Assembly (NCBI RefSeq): GCF_950023065.1
Contig: NC_088678.1
Location: 29,502,580-29,566,579 of the forward strand
DNA: 64,000 nucleotides
Direction of reading: 5' to 3'
From: Planococcus citri
Taxonomy: Eukaryota > Arthropoda > Insecta > Hemiptera > Pseudococcidae
Shown here: positions 60,134-64,000 of the stretch, one piece after another
Layout: every line of letters begins with the position of its first letter
Position numbering within the stretch: the first letter of the stretch is position 1
Program-made: the position numbers and the translations under genes
The notes under the pieces: generated by a model
Told to the model about the DNA's origin: nothing
Databases searched by the model: none
The model's input: the letters and a program-made list of their open reading frames with translations, nothing else

Positions 60134-60183
60134 ACATGTTATATATATTTACCTATTTCTAAGCATTTTTATAAAATGATGTA
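60134..60183. repeat. Direct repeat flanking the gag fragment, left copy
   Basis: ACATGTTATATATATTTACC, then CTATTTCTAAGC and ATTTTTATAAAATGATGTA. The right copy lies at 60690-60741. After it, GTTATCAATATTT follows at once here but only after about 70 bp on the right. Possible LTR remnant or local duplication. Confidence 0.6.
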
Positions 60184-60290
60184 GTTATCAATATTTTCAT
60201 GGTCCTCCTAGCCGGATAAAAATCAGTTGCAATGTCGGAATCTGCTGAATGACACAGCAATCCTGCTAATGACAACAATAAAGATGTTTT

Positions 60291-60690
60291 TTAATATTGA
60301 CAATACGGCGTTCTCGGTGGTGTTGTGCCATTGGTAACTGTTGCAACAAACCGTCTTCCACCAGCCACAGCGTTTGGTGATGGTTGATAGTTAGATGTTG
60401 AAGCTTGTTCAGACGCATCAGTTTGTTGATTCATGTAATTTAGAAATTTGCCGAACGTATGAAACTTTTTTGAATTGGAGCTTTCTTTTTCCAAGTCTTT
60501 TCGTAGTTGATACGGAATTTTTTCAATGAAGATGGAAATCAAAATTTGACTAACAGGATCAAAATTGGGTTCATTCTGGTTTTCATTGATGATTGATGAA
60601 AGTGCAGCGTAATGTTGCTGATAATTCGCAATTAAAGTTTTCAACGTAACTTTTTTGATATTCGGAGGAGTTTGATTAAGATGTGATATA
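60291..60690 (-). pseudogene. BEL/Pao-type retrotransposon gag fragment
   Basis: A minus-strand frame is open from about 60690 (SHLNQTPPNIKK) through LKTLIANYQQHYAALSSI (about 60590-60650), ISIFIEKIPYQLRKDLEKE (about 60480-60540), a THFGKFLNYMNQQ-like block (encoded as HTFGKFLNYMNQQ) and a low-complexity linker, to YCQY and a stop at 60291. The order (helical segment, L..KIP..LR.DLE, then F..L..L) is that of the capsid-like DUF1759 Gag region of BEL/Pao elements, followed by the start of a CX2C zinc knuckle that is cut short. Protease, RT and integrase are absent. Sequence of about 50 bp on each side (60134-60183 and 60690-60741) is directly repeated and could be LTR remnants. Confidence 0.6.
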
Positions 60691-60741
60691 CATGTTATAT
60701 TTATATTTACCTATTTCTAAGCATTTTTATAAAATGATGTA
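60690..60741. repeat. Direct repeat flanking the gag fragment, right copy
   Basis: Near-identical to 60134-60183. It is followed by about 70 bp containing AATAAA (about 60783) before the shared GTTATCAATATTT, as expected of an LTR or 3' end, though this is inference. Confidence 0.6.
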
Positions 60742-60848
60742 TATAGACAGACGCATTAGGTAGTTACTCTGTATTCTAATAGAATAAAGCATAGTATACA
60801 GTCCACAAAGTTATCAATATTTATTTTTCAGGGAGTAACAGCTGGTCA

Positions 60849-61299
60849 GTCCCTCGTTGGCGTAGTAGGTAGAGCCGCGGACCTCTGTTCACGAGGTACC
60901 CGGTTCAAACCCAGCTACAGAGGCAAGCTTGTGCGTGTAATTAAAAAATCTTTCGTGCAATTATCAACATTACACGCCAAGTACCGTGGGACTACCAGTT
61001 TAGCCGAGCTAACAGATAATGCACGCCATCTGTTAGCAGAATCAAAAAGCTGAAACTGGTTCGAGCGTCTATAGAGGTCAACACTGAGGAGCTCGGGTCT
61101 CTAAACTACCCGGCTAGCTCCAAGGTGCTTGTGTAGATGTCACTAGAAAGCAACGGGAAACTACTAGTGGAAGCTCGAAACAACGTCGATTCCCTAGAAT
61201 AATCGCAGTGGCAATAGGCATACGCCTCCACCCTGTTAGGGTACCACAAAAATGCGATTTCCAATGTCCTGTAAAGGATAAGGAACCACGACGACGACG
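60849..61299 (+). mobile_element. SINE, tRNA-headed, 451 bp, with 12-bp target-site duplication
   Basis: The head has a clean Pol III A box TGGCGTAGTAGG (60858-60869) and B box GGTTCAAACCC (60902-60912), 33 bp apart, as in tRNA genes. A tRNA-unrelated body follows, and the 3' end is a short ACG repeat (61287-61299). Perfect duplications AACAGCTGGTCA flank it at 60837-60848 and 61300-61311. The same host sequence without an insertion occurs at 60073-60133, which confirms the empty site. It looks relatively young: boxes intact, duplication perfect. It would be mobilised by a LINE in trans. Family name unknown. Confidence 0.9.
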
Positions 61300-61594
61300 A
61301 ACAGCTGGTCAAAGTTGAAATTGTAAAAAACGCATTGTGACTTGCCCCGGTGCACCTTAAATATAATTATCATTATGATAAATTTATACATCCCCAAGAA
61401 TTTTTTTCTGATTTTTCATTTTTTATTTATTTTTATTGATAATTTTAAAATTTAAAACTGCAGTAAAAAAGTGATGGTTCAAGTCAGGGATCTAAAATTT
61501 TTCCTGAAGCCCTCATGAGGTCCTCCTACAACTTTTAATCGACTCCTGCCTCCAATTTTCCAACCAAAAAAAAAAGTCAAAGGCGACCCACCCT

Positions 61595-64000
61595 AGAGCC
61601 ATGATGAGTAAACACCAAAGTTACAGGTGCTGAAGTTCATTTTTACCCTTCTGGAGCAATTTGAAATTTCTGGAAAAAATTGAAAAGTCACTGGAGGCTC
61701 TAGAATAGCCCATAGGTAACTATTAGTCGTTGATATGTGGGAATTGAATTGAAGAAATTATTCGTATTGGTTCAATTTGCTCGTTAAAATTCATAATTTC
61801 ATTTAAAAAAAAATTAAAAATCGCCCTTATAACAGCCTTTTTAAATTTTTTAAATTTTTAAAATTTCGCCGAAAATCCAAAAATCAACTTTAGAACCTGA
61901 AATGGTGGGGGGGGGGGTATTAGCATATTCTCTTTCAATCCAACTTGATTTTCTCCAAACCTCAGGGTGCCCATTCATAAGATTTCTCGTTAGATTAATG
62001 AGCCATGGATTGGATTTTGGGCACCCTCGCCTCCCCCCCCCTTTTATTGTATACGATAGCATAGATTTTCCAACAAAAATCCGACTAAAAAGTTAAAAGG
62101 GTTGATAACCCTCGACGACGTAGGTATAACAATACACCGCAGCGTTATATTTCTCAGGAATGGAATGACAGAATAATTTTCGTTTCATTACAGCACCTTC
62201 GTTCGAGGAAATAATCGAGCTAGGAAACTCGACGACGTAGGTATTGAGGTGCATACAAAATTCCAGCCAGAGCGTTATGACTATGAGATTAAAACAATAT
62301 GCGAGCAAGTTGGAAAAAGGTCGGTTTGACGGAGCGGAGTGGCACAAGTTGTTGAGAGCATTCTAGATGAAAAGTGTCGACAGGTCGAATAAATGACGAT
62401 TTTAACGAGCCACTATATTAAAACGAAGACGAAAGGCCCGAAAATATAAGTACTGTATGTGTATATAGAGGCTTAAGCGAAGCGTAAACGTAATAACATT
62501 CGTAATAGCCCTGGCCCTGCACCGTTGATTATTACCTACGTTAAAATTTCACACAGTTTACTCGATATACGCGATCAATACCGAAGGGTCATGGTACACA
62601 TCGAATTAAAAGCGCCCAACGTTATCGATCCTCTGTGTGTTTTTCATTCTCCGGTCTCCCTGTGCCTGTACCATGTACTCGTAGTATGTAGACGTAGCCT
62701 ATAGATGAGATACTGAAGGTACATTGTACATTGTACACCATCAAACAAAGGACCCTATAGCTAGACCAAAGCCCTCGACAAACTTCTCCATCTCCACCAT
62801 CACCGCCACCACGATACGAGCAAAATATCCTATACGTGTACATACGAGAGTACGCGACGACGAATATCAGCGTATATAGAATTACAACATGTGCGCAATT
62901 ATTAACTGTTCAGCAGCCGATAATTTAAACAATGGGATTTAGTTAGTTTCGGAAACTCTGTTCGACGTGTTAGGGGATGATCGACGTCGACGACGGTGAC
63001 TCAGCAGCATCCATTATGAAAGCAACCCCCGCTGCTACTGGGCCAGTAGTATCACAAAGGAGATTGATTTTTTTTCCTCTTGCAGAAGCTGTGTATCCTT
63101 TCCTCTCCTGCGCACTTTTTGCGTCGAATTTGAAATGCTGAAAATCAGATGGGAAAGCGCACGTAATGTGCCGCATACGATGAGTCTCGATGATTCATAC
63201 TCGTACGGCGGCGGCGGCGGCCCCCTCATCAAAAGGTCGACGCGGTAGATAGGACACAAAAGTTTCATGAATCATGTAATCGCTTTCGCGAATACAATCG
63301 GCTAATTTGTTCGAGTAGTTTAAATATGGGTTAGAGAAGAAGGAAAAAAAAATTCGCGCTCGATGGATGATAATTTTACACTCGCACATGTGGAACCGAA
63401 CCAGATGACGAGATTTTCGCGCCGCAGCGTCGTCTTCATCGAGCGCGATACGATGCCTATGCCCGAGTTCATGGACGTAATTCGAGGTTTACGTATTATT
63501 CACACAAGCGAATCGACAAGTTCAAGGATACGTAATCTCGTAAGTATTATAGAGCCCGCCATCCGCCAGCACATTCATACAAAGGATTCCTGAGAATTAT
63601 ACTAATACAAAGAGAACAGCTCAATTGATAGACTATGCCCGGATTTAACCCAAGAATCTCGTTACGTTAATAATGCGCGATGAGCTATACGAATTATCAA
63701 GATAAAGAACCTTGTCGAATAACGTGCGTTCGAATTGGGCTCAATCGTCCAGCTAATGGAAATTGGCTCAAAATATTACCTACCTGTATGTACTTTTATC
63801 GAGTGGAAACGAAATTTTGGCAAAATTACGTACTTCCTAGTTCTGTAAAGTTTGAGGATTTATACAGCCTTATTTCTCATTGATTATTTAATGATGATGT
63901 AACTAACGATTAAAAATGATGTGATACCCATAACTGAAATTAAACTTTGTCAATTCTCTATGCATGAAGGGATGACTTCTACGTCATATTCGGTTTCTCT
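61595..64000. other. Noncoding; AT-rich to about 62.1 kb, then CpG-richer; no supported gene
   Basis: 61.65-61.75 kb shares the TGGAGGCTC/TTCTGGA words of the 40-kb element family. From 62.1 kb to the end the sequence is CpG-richer with (CGG) repeats at about 63206-63222. Frames at 63363-63593 (MDDNFTLAHVEPNQMTRFSR at its start) and 63680-63883 have mixed composition but no domain, start context or splice signal that lets me call them genes. Confidence 0.35.

Larger units (their letters stand above)
59406..61594. repeat. 2.2-kb segment bounded by inverted arms of about 190 bp
   Basis: The left arm (about 59406-59590) contains AGGGTGGACTGTCTTTGACC, GGAAAATTAGAGG, GGAAAAATTTTAGAACCCTG and ACTTGAACCAT. 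The right arm (about 61410-61594) is the reverse complement. The arms belong to the dispersed family also seen at 52.48-52.65 kb. Between them lie a TTATACC hairpin (59814-59872), a duplicated segment, a BEL/Pao gag fragment and a SINE, so the segment is either a foldback element that collected insertions or two oppositely oriented copies of one repeat. Confidence 0.6.

Noticed and set aside
60849..60921. Functional tRNA gene at the SINE head
   Set aside because: The boxes are good, but the block continues into a 450-bp unit with target-site duplications, which identifies a SINE.

Overview
The window looks like nuclear DNA of an arthropod. It is AT-rich and repeat-dense, the one clear gene family has spliced genes with GT-AG introns, and the sequence contains insect-type non-LTR retrotransposons, a tRNA-headed SINE, a BEL/Pao gag remnant and many inverted-repeat elements. 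Short strings such as GTAGGTAGGTA and GTACCTACC recur throughout, which I associate with sternorrhynchan hemipterans such as mealybugs and aphids. That placement is inference. No rRNA gene, functional tRNA, CRISPR array or bacterial-type operon was seen.

Layout. 1-9.35 kb: a diverged dispersed repeat, a 5'-truncated LINE split by a TA-flanked foldback MITE (2455-2891), a CpG-richer stretch (4.3-5.3 kb), and a tandem array of about 132-147 bp units (about 6.95-8.88 kb). 9.35-17.27 kb: a weak mariner-like MITE candidate, a candidate 83-nt internal exon on the minus strand (11366-11448), a GATC-rich cluster, and a second LINE (RT plus RNase H) bounded by a perfect 21-bp target-site duplication. 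17.27-28.45 kb: the genic core, a direct tandem duplication carrying two two-exon rhodopsin-family GPCR genes (366 and 360 aa) that resemble myosuppressin/FMRFamide receptors. The second copy has a larger intron holding at least two insertions. 28.45-44.6 kb: mostly single-copy-looking noncoding DNA, a tandem repeat near 32.4 kb, a third LINE split by a 618-bp inverted-repeat insertion carrying a tRNA-like block, and two foldback elements (37.3-38.2 and 40.09-41.46 kb). 44.7-46.2 kb: a minisatellite built around TTCGCGAA with higher-order structure. 46.2-64 kb: noncoding DNA with further tandem repeats (50.9-51.7, 55.8-56.3 kb), a possible set of exons of an unidentified gene (57.0-58.07 kb), and a nested structure at 59.4-61.6 kb with 190-bp inverted arms outside, a BEL/Pao gag fragment inside, and a 451-bp SINE with a 12-bp target-site duplication.

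The two receptors probably arose by local duplication. The second has lost the cysteines expected to form the TM3-ECL2 disulphide while keeping the transmembrane core and cytoplasmic motifs, so it may be a diverged-ligand or decaying paralog. Most of the rest of the window is transposon biology: repeated nesting, with two cases where removing the insertion plus one target-site copy restores the host element's reading frame at the junction.
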